Below the pieces are notes generated by a model. The model was not told where the DNA came from, ran no database searches, and saw only the letters and a list, made by a program, of their open reading frames with translations. Source: Parabacteroides sp. An277 (GTDB taxonomy: Bacteria > Bacteroidota > Bacteroidia > Bacteroidales > Tannerellaceae). From it: a DNA stretch of 64,000 bases. Positions 1 through 8,708 of the stretch are shown piece after piece (position 1 is the first letter of the stretch; every line of letters begins with the position of its first letter). The position numbers were made by a program, and so were the translations under genes. Location: contig NZ_NFJB01000012.1 of the NCBI RefSeq assembly GCF_002159645.1, positions 1 to 64,000 on the forward strand, given 5' to 3'.

Positions 1-80
1 AGGGGTTGTTTCTTATTATGAGAGATTTAACCCCTCAGTCTCGCTACGCGAGCCAGCTCCCCTAAGGGCAGGGGAGCTTT
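1..80. repeat. cluster of short inverted repeats, possible terminator
   Basis: Non-coding 3' flank of the lptG-like gene. AGGGGTT (1-7) can pair with AACCCCT (29-35), and AGCTCCCCT (55-63) with AGGGGAGCT (70-78), the latter followed by TTTTC, which would suit termination of a plus-strand transcript entering from outside the window. Whether this is a dispersed palindromic repeat or only a terminator cannot be decided from the single copy. I see no gene in 81-180. Confidence 0.45.
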
Positions 81-180
81 TCAGATAGCATTTTGACACA
101 GCTCCTTCTTTTGGTTTATCGTTATATTTGGGGGAATTTAGGGTTATAAACCTGGGGGCTTTTCGCGCGGACTTGTGTCT

Positions 181-1269
181 TTACCTCGGCGCTTTCCGGT
201 ATAAATAGATGGCGATGAAGGTATAGAGGACGTTCGGTATCCAGGCCGCCACCAGCGGGCTTACCGCCCCGCTTACCGCAAAGGTCGAGGTGATGGTGGT
301 GAAGAGGATGTACGAGAAGCTCAACGCCAAACCGATACCGATGTTCAACCCCATGCCGCCCTTCACCTTCCGCGAGGCGAGCGAGGCGCCGATGGCCGTA
401 AGGATGAAGGCCGCCATGATGCTGGCGTACCGCTTGTGGTATTCGATTTCGAACGTCTGGATATTGCCGATGCCCCGTTTTTGCTGGCGGGAGATATACT
501 CGTGGAGTTCGGGCGTGGTCATCTTCTCGCAATCATTCTCCGAGATAAGGAAATCGGAGGGGATGATGGTGAGCGTGGTGTCCTTGCGCGAGCCTTCCGA
601 GATGTATTCGCGCATCCCGTCGAAATCCCGGATGGTATAGTTGATGACTTGCCAATGGTAGAGCGTATCGTACTTGATGGAGTTGGCCGTGAGGCGGGAG
701 ATGAGCCGCTTCCCATCGAAATGCTCGAGCGAGAAACGGTATCCCATGTTCGAGCGCGCATCGAACCGGTCGAAATAGGCAATGACGCCTGGCTCGACCT
801 CCAATTGCACGTTCCGCGCATATTCCACGGCCTTGTTCTTAATGTATTTGTTCTGGAAATTGATACGCGTCTCGTTGGCTGGAGGGATGATGAAGGCGCT
901 CAAGATGAAAGAGGCAATCGCAATGATACCCGCCGAGATAGCGTAAGGGAGCATCAACCTCCGGAAACTCATCCCGCTCGCGAGCATGGCGATAATCTCC
1001 GAATGGTCCGCCAATTTGGAGGTAAAGAAGATGACCGCGATGAAGGTGAAAAGCGGGCTGAAGAGGTTTGCGAAATAGGGGATGAAGTTCAGGTAATAAT
1101 CGAATATGATGGCCTGGAGCGGCACCTCGGGGCGAAGGAATTTATCAATCTTCTCGTTGATGTCGAACACCACCGAGATGGAGATAATCAACGCAATCGC
1201 AAAGATATACGTCCCCAAGAACTGCTTGATGATATACCAATCTATCTTTTTGAGCTTGAACCCTTTCAT
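181..1269 (-). CDS. LptF/LptG family permease (YjgP/YjgQ)
   Basis: 362 residues, the usual length for this family. In other bacteria LptF/LptG form the inner-membrane permease of the ABC transporter that extracts lipopolysaccharide from the inner membrane. The sequence shows a first transmembrane helix at about residues 12-32, two more near 55-80 and 98-128, a long soluble beta-jellyroll-like stretch (about 135-270) and three hydrophobic helices at the C-terminus, which is the family layout. The start is 2 bases past the tgt stop, so the two genes are probably cotranscribed, tgt first. The sequence cannot separate LptF from LptG; the start with a cytoplasmic basic segment (GFKLKKIDWYI) is typical of either. 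Confidence 0.88.
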   Translation of the reverse strand: MKGFKLKKIDWYIIKQFLGTYIFAIALIISISVVFDINEKIDKFLRPEVPLQAIIFDYYLNFIPYFANLFSPLFTFIAVIFFTSKLADHSEIIAMLASGMSFRRLMLPYAISAGIIAIASFILSAFIIPPANETRINFQNKYIKNKAVEYARNVQLEVEPGVIAYFDRFDARSNMGYRFSLEHFDGKRLISRLTANSIKYDTLYHWQVINYTIRDFDGMREYISEGSRKDTTLTIIPSDFLISENDCEKMTTPELHEYISRQQKRGIGNIQTFEIEYHKRYASIMAAFILTAIGASLASRKVKGGMGLNIGIGLALSFSYILFTTITSTFAVSGAVSPLVAAWIPNVLYTFIAIYLYRKAPR

Positions 1270-1271
1270 GC

Positions 1272-2402
1272 TTATAAACGATTATCCAATTGACGTACCA
1301 TCCTGCTTTTCCACGTAGCGAAATCCCCCGCAAGGATATGCCGGCGTGCCTCCCCTACGAGCCAAAGGTAGAAGGCAAGGTTATGGATGGAAGCGATTTG
1401 CAACCCCAATATCTCGTTTGCTTTGATGAGATGATGCAGGTAGGCTTTCGAATAGATACGGTCGACGAACGAAGGGCCTTGCTCGTCGATGGGCGAGAAG
1501 TCCGATTCCCATTTCTTGTTGCGCATGTTCATCGTACCATAAGGCGTGAAGAGCTGGCCATTCCGCCCATTGCGGGTCGGCATGATGCAATCGAACATGT
1601 CTACGCCTCGCTCGATGGCTTCGAGGAGGTTGATAGGCGTACCGACCCCCATGAGGTAGCGCGGCTTGTCTTCCGGGAGGATGCCGTTCACCAGCTCTAT
1701 CATTTCGTACATCTTCTCGGTCGGTTCTCCTACGGCCAACCCTCCGATGGCATTCCCATCGGCCCCTTTCGATGCCACATACTCGGCCGCCCGTATCCGG
1801 AGGTCGGGGTAAACGCATCCTTGCACGATGGGGAAGAGGCTCTGTGCGTAACCATATTTGGGTTCGGTTTCGTGGAACCGCTTCACGCACCGGTCGAGCC
1901 AGCGTTCGGTCAAGCCAAGGGATTTCTTGGCATATTCATAATCGGCATCGCCCGGGCAACACTCGTCGAACGCCATGATGATGTCTGCCCCGATGATGCG
2001 CTCGATGTCCATCACCTTTTCCGGCGTGAAGAGGTGCTTCGAACCATCGATATGCGAACGGAACTCAGCGCCCTCTTCATGCAATTTGCGGTTATCGGAG
2101 AGGGAAAAGACTTGGAACCCTCCGCTATCGGTGAGGATAGGGCGTTCCCACCCATTGAACTTATGCAATCCGCCCACCTGTTCCAATATCTCCAATCCGG
2201 GACGGAGGTAGAGGTGGTACGTGTTCCCTAAGATGATTTGCGCCCGGATATCGTCTCTCAATTCCGGGATATGTACGGCCTTGACGCTCCCTTGCGTCCC
2301 TACAGGCATAAAGATGGGCGTCTCAATAGTCCCATGGTCGGTGGTAATCAAGCCCGCCCTTGCCTTTGTTTGCGTATCGGTATGTTGTAATTCGAATTTC
2401 AT
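1272..2402 (-). CDS. tgt: queuine/preQ1 tRNA-guanine transglycosylase, zinc site lost
   Basis: 376 residues. Exchanges guanine 34 of GU(N)-anticodon tRNAs for a queuine precursor. Visible landmarks: DSGGFQVFS with the substrate-binding Asp at residue 92, GGLAVGEP near 220-227, and FDCIMPTRNGRNG with the catalytic Asp at about 271. The zinc motif C-x-C-x2-C that normally precedes YSRAYLxHL is absent: the three positions (309, 311, 314) read Gly, Ser and Asp, although the distal SIHNL histidine remains. Start chosen at 2402: the in-frame upstream TTG at 2411 lies inside a TATCTTTG promoter box. Followed by the lptG-like gene after 2 bases. Confidence 0.93.
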   Translation of the reverse strand: MKFELQHTDTQTKARAGLITTDHGTIETPIFMPVGTQGSVKAVHIPELRDDIRAQIILGNTYHLYLRPGLEILEQVGGLHKFNGWERPILTDSGGFQVFSLSDNRKLHEEGAEFRSHIDGSKHLFTPEKVMDIERIIGADIIMAFDECCPGDADYEYAKKSLGLTERWLDRCVKRFHETEPKYGYAQSLFPIVQGCVYPDLRIRAAEYVASKGADGNAIGGLAVGEPTEKMYEMIELVNGILPEDKPRYLMGVGTPINLLEAIERGVDMFDCIMPTRNGRNGQLFTPYGTMNMRNKKWESDFSPIDEQGPSFVDRIYSKAYLHHLIKANEILGLQIASIHNLAFYLWLVGEARRHILAGDFATWKSRMVRQLDNRL

Positions 2403-2407
2403 AGGGT

Positions 2408-2415
2408 GCAAAGAT
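2408..2415 (-). promoter_or_regulatory. Bacteroidota -7 promoter box of tgt
   Basis: The minus strand reads TATCTTTG, matching TAnnTTTG. Only five to six bases separate its last G from the tgt ATG, so the transcript would start at or next to the start codon (leaderless or nearly so). Confidence 0.5.
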
Positions 2416-2442
2416 AGTTATTTTGCGGAATACAACTACGCC

Positions 2443-4002
2443 TTAGAAGCCGAAATCCGTTACTTCGATATCTTTTACCTCTTCCTCTTTCGGTTTTTCT
2501 ACCCGTTTATGCACTTCGTTCGGCTTGATAAGGATGGCCCGTACAGGACGTACCGGACAGATAGATTCACATCCTCCGCACCCTACGCACAGGTCGGGAT
2601 TCACCTCCGGGATGGTCAACGTCCCTTGGTAGGGTACCATCCGTACGGCTTGCGTGGGGCAATGTTCCGAGCAGGCCCCGCAATCGTTTCCTTCGGTATA
2701 GACGATGCAACGCTCGATGAAGAAATGCGCCACGCCGATTTGGGTCGTGGTCTTCTCTTCCTTCGTGAGGGGTTTGAGGGCATGTGCCGGACATACATCG
2801 GCGCATACCGTACACTCGTAATTGCAATAACTATTCTCGTACGACATGTAGGGCTTCAGGAGGTAATCGAACCCATATTGCAACCCGGCGGGGCGAAGCA
2901 CTTGGCTGGGGCATTGCGTCACACATACGTGGCATCCGGTGCAAAGGTCCTTGAATCGTTCGAGGCTGAGTGAGCCGGGAGGCGTCACGGGTGGCCAATG
3001 GGTCGGGTCTTGACCTTGGCGCAGGCGTTTCCTCGTCCGGCGTCCTTGGGCGATGGCGGGAAGCGTACCGGCCAAGATACCGCTTGTGGCGAGGAAAGTG
3101 CGCCGGCTTGCATCCGGTTTGGCCTCTTCATTCACCTGCTCTGCCTTTTTCTTCAGCGGGGCGAAACGGAACTGGATACTTCCCGTATGGCATGCCAAGA
3201 TGCAGTTGAAGCAATCCACGCACCGGGAGGTATCGATTTTAATTCCTTTGCTATCAATGGCTTCTGCCTTGCAAGCCTGTTCGCACAAACCGCAATGCAC
3301 GCAGCTCTCCGCGTCGATCGCTGGGCGGAAAAGGGCATAGCGGGAGAAGAGGCTCAAGAGGGAACCTACCGGGCAAAGGGTATTGCAAAACAAACGTCCG
3401 CGCCATACGCTCAGGCCCACAAAGAGGAGCAGGGCTATCAAGCCACTCACGAACCCGGCACGCGTCACGGTGCTTACCGTCACCTGGTAGAGCGTGTAAT
3501 TGTCCATTTCCATGAGGAGATGTGCCGCCCCGTTGTTCGTGAGCATCACCAAGGGACGCAATAGGTTCGTGGCTATCCGTCCGAAATGACTATACGGGTC
3601 GAGCAGGAGGTAAAGGTTCATCACTCCGGCCAGTGCGCTCAGGGCGGTCAAGGCCAATAGCACGTACCGCAAGGCATTCATCGGCTTATGGTAGGCGAAC
3701 CGTCTCGCCCCCTTCTTCTTCGTTTTGCCGATACAATAGATTCGATTGATTATATCTTGCAAGACGCCTGCCGGGCATACGGTCGAACAATACAATCGTC
3801 CCACGAGGAGCGTCAACGCGAGATGGAGCAAGATAATCGCCCAAAACCCACCCAGCAATGCCGGCATCACCTGCGCATGGAGCAGGACGTGGAGCTGGTC
3901 GGGCAAAGTCCCCGTGAAGTCTACAAAGAAGAGCGCAATCGGTATAAAGAAAAGGAGAGCGAGGCATACCCGCACTCCTTTCCATATATTCATTCGTTTC
4001 AT
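2443..4002 (-). CDS. membrane polyferredoxin, NapH-like half fused to MauM/NapG-like half
   Basis: 519 residues. The first ~220 residues carry several transmembrane helices (about 10-28, 50-68, 112-135, 183-202) and the NapH/YccM-type motifs CSTVCPAG (72-79) and CNTLCPVG (206-213). Two 4Fe-4S motifs follow (CVHCGLCEQAC at 234-244, CVDCFNCILAC at 261-271). At residues 299-303 a second twin-arginine-like motif SRRTF precedes a hydrophobic stretch, and then a second ferredoxin module begins with CTGCHVCVTQC, a CNYECTVCADVC cluster, a CGACSEHC cluster and CVGCGGCESIC. It therefore looks like a NapH membrane protein fused to a NapG/MauM exported ferredoxin. The role is presumably electron transfer between the quinone pool and an unidentified partner. 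It starts 8 bases after the DUF362 gene and forms an operon with it. Confidence 0.85.
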   Translation of the reverse strand: MKRMNIWKGVRVCLALLFFIPIALFFVDFTGTLPDQLHVLLHAQVMPALLGGFWAIILLHLALTLLVGRLYCSTVCPAGVLQDIINRIYCIGKTKKKGARRFAYHKPMNALRYVLLALTALSALAGVMNLYLLLDPYSHFGRIATNLLRPLVMLTNNGAAHLLMEMDNYTLYQVTVSTVTRAGFVSGLIALLLFVGLSVWRGRLFCNTLCPVGSLLSLFSRYALFRPAIDAESCVHCGLCEQACKAEAIDSKGIKIDTSRCVDCFNCILACHTGSIQFRFAPLKKKAEQVNEEAKPDASRRTFLATSGILAGTLPAIAQGRRTRKRLRQGQDPTHWPPVTPPGSLSLERFKDLCTGCHVCVTQCPSQVLRPAGLQYGFDYLLKPYMSYENSYCNYECTVCADVCPAHALKPLTKEEKTTTQIGVAHFFIERCIVYTEGNDCGACSEHCPTQAVRMVPYQGTLTIPEVNPDLCVGCGGCESICPVRPVRAILIKPNEVHKRVEKPKEEEVKDIEVTDFGF

Positions 4003-4010
4003 CCTTCGGC

Positions 4011-4943
4011 TCAGAGTTTGATGCGTTTAATGTTCAACGTTTTCAGGTCGGTCGTACCCAGGTGCAACGCTTCGCCTTTACCGATATGGGAGGCCGCGGC
4101 CAGGTCGAGCTTCTTTACTTGGTTGAAGAGCGCGAGGGCGGCGGTGTCGATGGCGACAATGTTCGGCGATACAATCAGGCTCTTGAGCGTGGCCACGTCG
4201 GAAGCATTCCGTCCTTGCGGTCCGTTCTGGAAGAGGATACGGTAGGCGTCCACGACGTTCAGCACCGGTTTCTTTTCCCACGTGCAGATGTCGGCGATGC
4301 ATTGTTGCAGGTCGTGCTGGTGGAAGAAGCGGCGGTCCCATACGATGCCCATGTAGTTCTTCATCGCGCAGGTGAGTTTCGCTCCGCCATGGTTCTTCAG
4401 GATGGGGACATTAATCCATACGTCGGCCTCGACCAGCGCTTCGTGTATCTTTGCGCTTTTCAGGTTCTTACCGTTCGGGATGGATACGCTCTGGTAATAC
4501 TTCTCGTCGTTGGCGGGCATCACGATAGCCCCCGCTGCCTTGGCCGCCTTTTCGATGCCGCTCGTCTCGTAGCACTTTTGCCAATTATCGCAGGTATGGT
4601 CGAATACCGTCACCTTCTCGGCGCCTGCTTCGAGGCATTTCCGGACCAGGGCGGCCACCAGTTCCGGGTTGGTGTTGCCGGCCAATTCCGGCGTGCGGTC
4701 CCATCCGATATTCGGTTTAATCACTACCTTCTGTCCTTTTTTCACATACTGCCCGATGCTTCCGAGGGCTTCCAATGCCTTGTCGAGCATTGCCGCGGGT
4801 TCGCCACCCATGACGGCCACCATATCCGGTACCGCCTCCACGGCCATAGTGTTGTTCATCAGGGCCGCGCTCAGCCCTTTAAAGTCGAGGGTCAAAGCCG
4901 CACCAGCCAGTGCGCTTGTCCGTAAAAAGTCACGACGTTTCAT
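4011..4943 (-). CDS. DUF362 domain protein with twin-arginine signal
   Basis: 310 residues. The N-terminus MKRRDFLRTSALAGAALTL is a twin-arginine (Tat) type signal, implying export of a folded, possibly cofactor-bearing protein. The body matches DUF362 (KPNIGWDR near 72-79, VFDHTCD near 118, NVPILKNHGGAKLTCAMKN near 177-195). DUF362 domains often accompany ferredoxins, and here the next gene in the operon is a polyferredoxin. The molecular function of the family is unknown to me; the context suggests a redox or metal-handling role in the periplasm. Confidence 0.82.
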   Translation of the reverse strand: MKRRDFLRTSALAGAALTLDFKGLSAALMNNTMAVEAVPDMVAVMGGEPAAMLDKALEALGSIGQYVKKGQKVVIKPNIGWDRTPELAGNTNPELVAALVRKCLEAGAEKVTVFDHTCDNWQKCYETSGIEKAAKAAGAIVMPANDEKYYQSVSIPNGKNLKSAKIHEALVEADVWINVPILKNHGGAKLTCAMKNYMGIVWDRRFFHQHDLQQCIADICTWEKKPVLNVVDAYRILFQNGPQGRNASDVATLKSLIVSPNIVAIDTAALALFNQVKKLDLAAASHIGKGEALHLGTTDLKTLNIKRIKL

Positions 4944-4991
4944 CTTTTTGTTTGTTTATGGGTTATCAAATTATCGGTATTTTCTTTGCCT

Positions 4992-4999
4992 GCAAAGAT
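4992..4999 (-). promoter_or_regulatory. -7 promoter box of the DUF362/polyferredoxin operon
   Basis: Minus strand TATCTTTG, a match to TAnnTTTG, about 50 bases before the DUF362 start. Confidence 0.55.
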
Positions 5000-5118
5000 A
5001 CGGATTATACGAAAAAGCCCTACCTGGATAGAACGTTATAAAATCATAAACATAAGATGCTTTCGAAGGATTCCTTGCGCCCTATCCCCACCTTTCCGCT
5101 CGTGCTGATGGTAATTAA

Positions 5119-5200
5119 TATGCCTATAGGCATAATTTCTTATGATTATAGGCATAAAATATTATCTCTATAGGCATTTTTTTATATCTTTGTAGGCATA
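5119..5200 (+). promoter_or_regulatory. 22-bp periodic TAGGCATA operator-like array over the promoter
   Basis: TAGGCAT(A) occurs at 5127, 5149, 5171 and 5193, each exactly 22 bp apart (about two helical turns). The first copy also has a mirror copy to its left, so 5119-5134 reads as the perfect 16-bp palindrome TATGCCTATAGGCATA. The -7 box TATCTTTG (5185-5192) lies inside the third unit and directly abuts the fourth. Placement over the promoter of a DNA-binding protein gene suggests binding sites for a regulator, possibly the gene's own product. Confidence 0.7.
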
Positions 5201-5220
5201 ATAACTAAGGATAGAGCTGT

Positions 5221-5982
5221 ATGATGAAACCGAATAGAGTGAAATGGAAAGTGCACTTAGAGCGTTCGAATCTGAAAGCGATTGAGGGGAAGATGGTTCC
5301 CCGCGTCCATTTGTATGGTTCCTTGTCTATGGACCAGGTGATTGACCGCATCGTGCGGGACGGGGCGAACACCTTGGCGCGCGAGACGATGGTGCACGCC
5401 GTGTCGGCCTTCTTCCGCGAGGTCGAGGAGCTGATTGTCGCCGGATATGCCGTACGGACGCCCATCGGGAATTTTACGCCGGGCGTCACGGGTACGTGGA
5501 ACTTCGACCGCCTCTTGCCCGACGCGCGGGCGCAGAACGAGGCGACGGTCAACTATGCCCTGAGTCCGCAACTGAAGAAACGCCTGGCCGACCCGCTCTT
5601 CGAGGAGATAGGGCAGCTCCAGTCGCGCCTCGCCATCTCGGTGGTGGAAGATAAGGGAAGCGGGACGAAGAATACCTACCTCACGCCCGGCTATGTATTG
5701 ATAATCAAAGGCGAACTGCTGCTGATGAACGGAGACCTCCCGGAGCGGGGACTCTATTTCCTCGACGCGGAGACGGAGCAAACCGTGCGACACATTCCGG
5801 GCGAGGAGCTCTACGGGACGCGCAAGCAATGCTGGGCCCACATCCCGCGAGACCTCCCGCCGGGCCGTTACCTCCTCCGCATCGTGAGCCAATGTACCAC
5901 CAACCCCACGCCTCTGAAGCGGGCCGCCTCCTATACCTATCCCGTGGTATTTGAGGTGCGGGATTTGGAAGGAACGGAATAA
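5221..5982 (+). CDS. HU/IHF-like DNA-binding protein with C-terminal beta domain
   Basis: 253 residues. Residues about 5-120 resemble the Bacteroidota HU-like fold: helical start, YGSLSMDQVIDRIVRDG, then a beta arm around GYAVRTPIGNFTPGVTGTW. Residues about 150-250 look like a DUF4469-type beta-sandwich domain (YVLIIKGELLLMNGD, LPPGRYLLRIVSQ). The gene is preceded by the 22-bp repeat array and its own promoter and is followed by an inverted-repeat element. The role is probably in nucleoid structure or local regulation; no target is evident. The ATG at 5221 is followed immediately by a second ATG, and either could be used. Confidence 0.75.
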   Translation: MMKPNRVKWKVHLERSNLKAIEGKMVPRVHLYGSLSMDQVIDRIVRDGANTLARETMVHAVSAFFREVEELIVAGYAVRTPIGNFTPGVTGTWNFDRLLPDARAQNEATVNYALSPQLKKRLADPLFEEIGQLQSRLAISVVEDKGSGTKNTYLTPGYVLIIKGELLLMNGDLPERGLYFLDAETEQTVRHIPGEELYGTRKQCWAHIPRDLPPGRYLLRIVSQCTTNPTPLKRAASYTYPVVFEVRDLEGTE

Positions 5983-6027
5983 AGGCTTATTTTTGTGGGC
6001 GAAAACAGATAATAACAACGTATTACT

Positions 6028-6127
6028 GGACGCAGATGACGCAGAACTCGCAGAGGTACGCAGACTTTTATTTGTTTTGAACATGATATCTGCGTGCTTC
6101 TGCGCTTCGTCTGCGTAATCTGCGTCC
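6028..6127. repeat. 100-bp intergenic inverted repeat with GCAGA motifs
   Basis: The left arm (6028-6064) begins GGACGCAGATGACGCAGA and the right arm (6089-6127) ends TCTGCGTAATCTGCGTCC. The arms are imperfect reverse complements around a ~24-bp AT-rich loop. It lies between the HU-like gene and nfo. It resembles the dispersed non-coding palindromes I recall from Bacteroidota genomes; only one copy is in this window. Confidence 0.7.
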
Positions 6128-6152
6128 GGTAAATACATTAAACATTATATTA

Positions 6153-7010
6153 ATGGAAAAGAAAAGCAAGAAAAAGATAGGGGCGCATGTCTCGGCTACA
6201 GGCGGCGTGGAGAACGCTCCCTTGAACGCACAGGCGATAGGAGCGACGGCATTCGCGCTCTTCACGCGCAACCAGCGGCAATGGAAGTCGGCGCCGCTCA
6301 CGGAGAAGAGCATCGCGCTCTTTAAGGAACGGTGCGCGGAGTATGGCTATGCCGCGTCGGACATCCTTCCGCACGACAGCTACCTGATTAACCTCGGCAA
6401 TCCGGAAGCGGAGGGACTGGAGAAGTCGCGCACAGCCTTCCTCGACGAAATGCGCCGGTGTGAGCAGTTGGGTCTCGACCGCCTGAACTTCCACCCCGGG
6501 AGCCACCTGAAGGCGATGAGCGAAGCGGATTGCCTGGCGCGTATCGCAGAGTCTATCAACTGGACATTAGACCAAACAAAGGGCGTGACGGCGGTCATCG
6601 AGAACACCGCAGGGCAGGGGACGAACCTCGGCTATACCTTCGAGCAGATAGCCGCCATCATCGATAAGGTAGAAGACAAGAGCCGCGTGGGGGTCTGTCT
6701 CGATACGGCGCATACGTTGGCAGCCGGTTATGAGATACGGACGGAAGAGGGATTCCGCGAGACCTTTGCCAAGTTCGACGAAGTGGTAGGCTTCAAGTAC
6801 CTGAGAGGAATGCACCTCAATGACTCGAAGAAAGAGCTAGGCACGCGGGTCGATAGACATGACAGCGTAGGCAAAGGCGTGATGGGCTTGACGATGTTCG
6901 AGCTCCTGATGAACGATGCCCGCTTCGACGGCATCCCTCTCATCCTCGAAACGCCCGACGAGACCCTGTGGGCAGAGGAAATCAAACTATTGTATTCATT
7001 GGAAAAGTAA
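6153..7010 (+). CDS. nfo: endonuclease IV (AP endonuclease)
   Basis: 285 residues, the normal length. Cleaves DNA 5' of abasic sites in base-excision repair using three zinc ions. Family marks are present: [16 protein letters not shown] at the N-terminus, [10 protein letters not shown] near residues 111-120 with metal-ligand His, [18 protein letters not shown] near 147-164 with the ligand Glu, [14 protein letters not shown] near 177-190, and [22 protein letters not shown] near 220-241, ending with LILETPDE. It has the typical TIM-barrel metal-ligand set and looks intact. The next gene starts 19 bases after it. Confidence 0.96.
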   Translation: MEKKSKKKIGAHVSATGGVENAPLNAQAIGATAFALFTRNQRQWKSAPLTEKSIALFKERCAEYGYAASDILPHDSYLINLGNPEAEGLEKSRTAFLDEMRRCEQLGLDRLNFHPGSHLKAMSEADCLARIAESINWTLDQTKGVTAVIENTAGQGTNLGYTFEQIAAIIDKVEDKSRVGVCLDTAHTLAAGYEIRTEEGFRETFAKFDEVVGFKYLRGMHLNDSKKELGTRVDRHDSVGKGVMGLTMFELLMNDARFDGIPLILETPDETLWAEEIKLLYSLEK

Positions 7011-7029
7011 AAAGTAAACAGTTATACGC

Positions 7030-8670
7030 ATGAAGAAGTTTTGGATAAGTGTAGCGCTGTGTTTGGGCTTGGCTTCGATACAGGAAGCAGAAGCCTGCAC
7101 AGGCTTGTTAGTAGGGAAGAAGGCCTCGACGGACGGCTCGGTGATGATTAGCTATGCCGCCGATTCCTATACCCTGTATGGAGAGTTATATCATTGGCCT
7201 GCTGCTACCTGGCCGGAAGGGGCGATGTTACAGATTAAAGAGTGGGATACGGGCAAGCCCTTGGGCGAGATTCCGCAAGTACGCCAGACCTACTCCGTGG
7301 TGGGTAATATGAACGAGCATCAGGTGGCGATTACGGAAAGCACCTGGGGCGGGCGTCCGGAGCTGGTCGATACGACCGGCATCATGGACTACGGAAGCCT
7401 GATATACGTCGCCCTGCAACGCTCGAAGACCGCCCGTGAAGCCATTCAGGTGATGACCTCATTGGTGAAAGAGTATGGTTATTATAGCAGCGGAGAGTCC
7501 TTCTCGATAGCCGATAAGAACGAAGCGTGGATTATGGAGATGATAGGCAAAGGACTGGGACAGAAAGGCGCCGTGTGGGTAGCTATCCGCATCCCCGACG
7601 ATTGCATCTCTGCCCATGCCAACCAAGCCCGCATCCAACAGATACCCTTCGACGACAAGGAGAACTGCCTCTACTCGCCGGATGTCGTATCCTTTGCCCG
7701 CGAGAAAGGCTATTTCAAAGGAGAAGATAAGGACTTCAGCTTCGCGAAAGCCTACAACCCTTACACGTTCGGAGGACTCCGGGCTTGCGAGGCGCGCGTT
7801 TGGGCTTTCTTTAATAAGTATAACAAGGATATGGGCAAATACCTCGAATTGGTGAAGGGAGATGTGAATGCCGAACCGATGCCGCTCTACATCAAGCCGG
7901 ACCGCAAGCTCTCGGTCGAGGATGTACGCCAGATGATGCGTGACCATTATGAAGGTACGGAACTCGACATGACGAACGATCCCGGTGCCGGTCCATACAA
8001 AGCGCCGTACCGCTTCCGCCCGTTGAGCTACAAGGTAGATGGAGAGGAGTACACCAACGAACGTCCTATCTCTACGCAACAGAGTGGGTTTGTGATTGTC
8101 CCGCAAATGCGTAGTTGGCTTCCGGATGCCATTGGCGGCGTGCTTTGGTTTGCCGTAGATGATGCGAACACGACGGTCTTCACACCGATATATTGCTCGT
8201 CGACCGCCGTGCCGGAATGTTATCGTCAAGGAAACGGAAGCATGATGGAGTTCTCGTGGACATCTGCCTTTTGGGTACGTAATTGGGTGGCAAACATGGT
8301 TTATCCGCGCTACAACCAAATGATTGGCGACGTGCGCAAGGTACAATCCGAATTGGAGGATGGCTACATGGACAGACAGCCCGCTATCGATAAGGCAGCC
8401 TCCGAACTCTATGCCCAAGACCCGCAAGAAGCCGTGAAGTTCCTCACGTGGTACAGCACGACGACGGCCGACGAATCCGTGGCCCGTTGGCGTAAATTGG
8501 GCGAGTTCCTGATTGTGAAGTATTCCGACGGTGTCATTCGCAAAGAGAAGGATGGCAAGTTCCTCGACAATGGTTACGGACTGGGTGCCTCGCCCGATTC
8601 GCCGGGTTATAGCGAGGAGTTCTACCGTGCTATCGTGAAAGAGGCGGGAGACCGGTTGAAGGTAAAATAA
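7030..8670 (+). CDS. secreted C69-family dipeptidase
   Basis: 546 residues. The signal peptide is about residues 1-22 and its end is followed directly by ACTGLLVGKKASTDGS, so the nucleophilic Cys of this N-terminal-nucleophile hydrolase family (about residue 23) becomes the mature N-terminus after processing. Further family features are SYAADSYTLYGELYH, YGYYSSGESFSIADKNEAWIMEMIGKG and GAVWVAIRIPDD. The role is cleavage of dipeptides in the periplasm or at the surface, supporting amino-acid use by an asaccharolytic or mixed feeder. It lies 19 bases after nfo but is functionally unrelated to it. Confidence 0.9.
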   Translation: MKKFWISVALCLGLASIQEAEACTGLLVGKKASTDGSVMISYAADSYTLYGELYHWPAATWPEGAMLQIKEWDTGKPLGEIPQVRQTYSVVGNMNEHQVAITESTWGGRPELVDTTGIMDYGSLIYVALQRSKTAREAIQVMTSLVKEYGYYSSGESFSIADKNEAWIMEMIGKGLGQKGAVWVAIRIPDDCISAHANQARIQQIPFDDKENCLYSPDVVSFAREKGYFKGEDKDFSFAKAYNPYTFGGLRACEARVWAFFNKYNKDMGKYLELVKGDVNAEPMPLYIKPDRKLSVEDVRQMMRDHYEGTELDMTNDPGAGPYKAPYRFRPLSYKVDGEEYTNERPISTQQSGFVIVPQMRSWLPDAIGGVLWFAVDDANTTVFTPIYCSSTAVPECYRQGNGSMMEFSWTSAFWVRNWVANMVYPRYNQMIGDVRKVQSELEDGYMDRQPAIDKAASELYAQDPQEAVKFLTWYSTTTADESVARWRKLGEFLIVKYSDGVIRKEKDGKFLDNGYGLGASPDSPGYSEEFYRAIVKEAGDRLKVK

Positions 8671-8708
8671 TCTATAACGATAACTTCATGTATTTATAAT
8701 TATAAGGT

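Noticed and set aside
436..1293. long plus-strand reading frame across the lptG-like gene
   Set aside because: It is the antisense shadow of a clear membrane protein gene; its sequence is charged low-complexity with no family resemblance.
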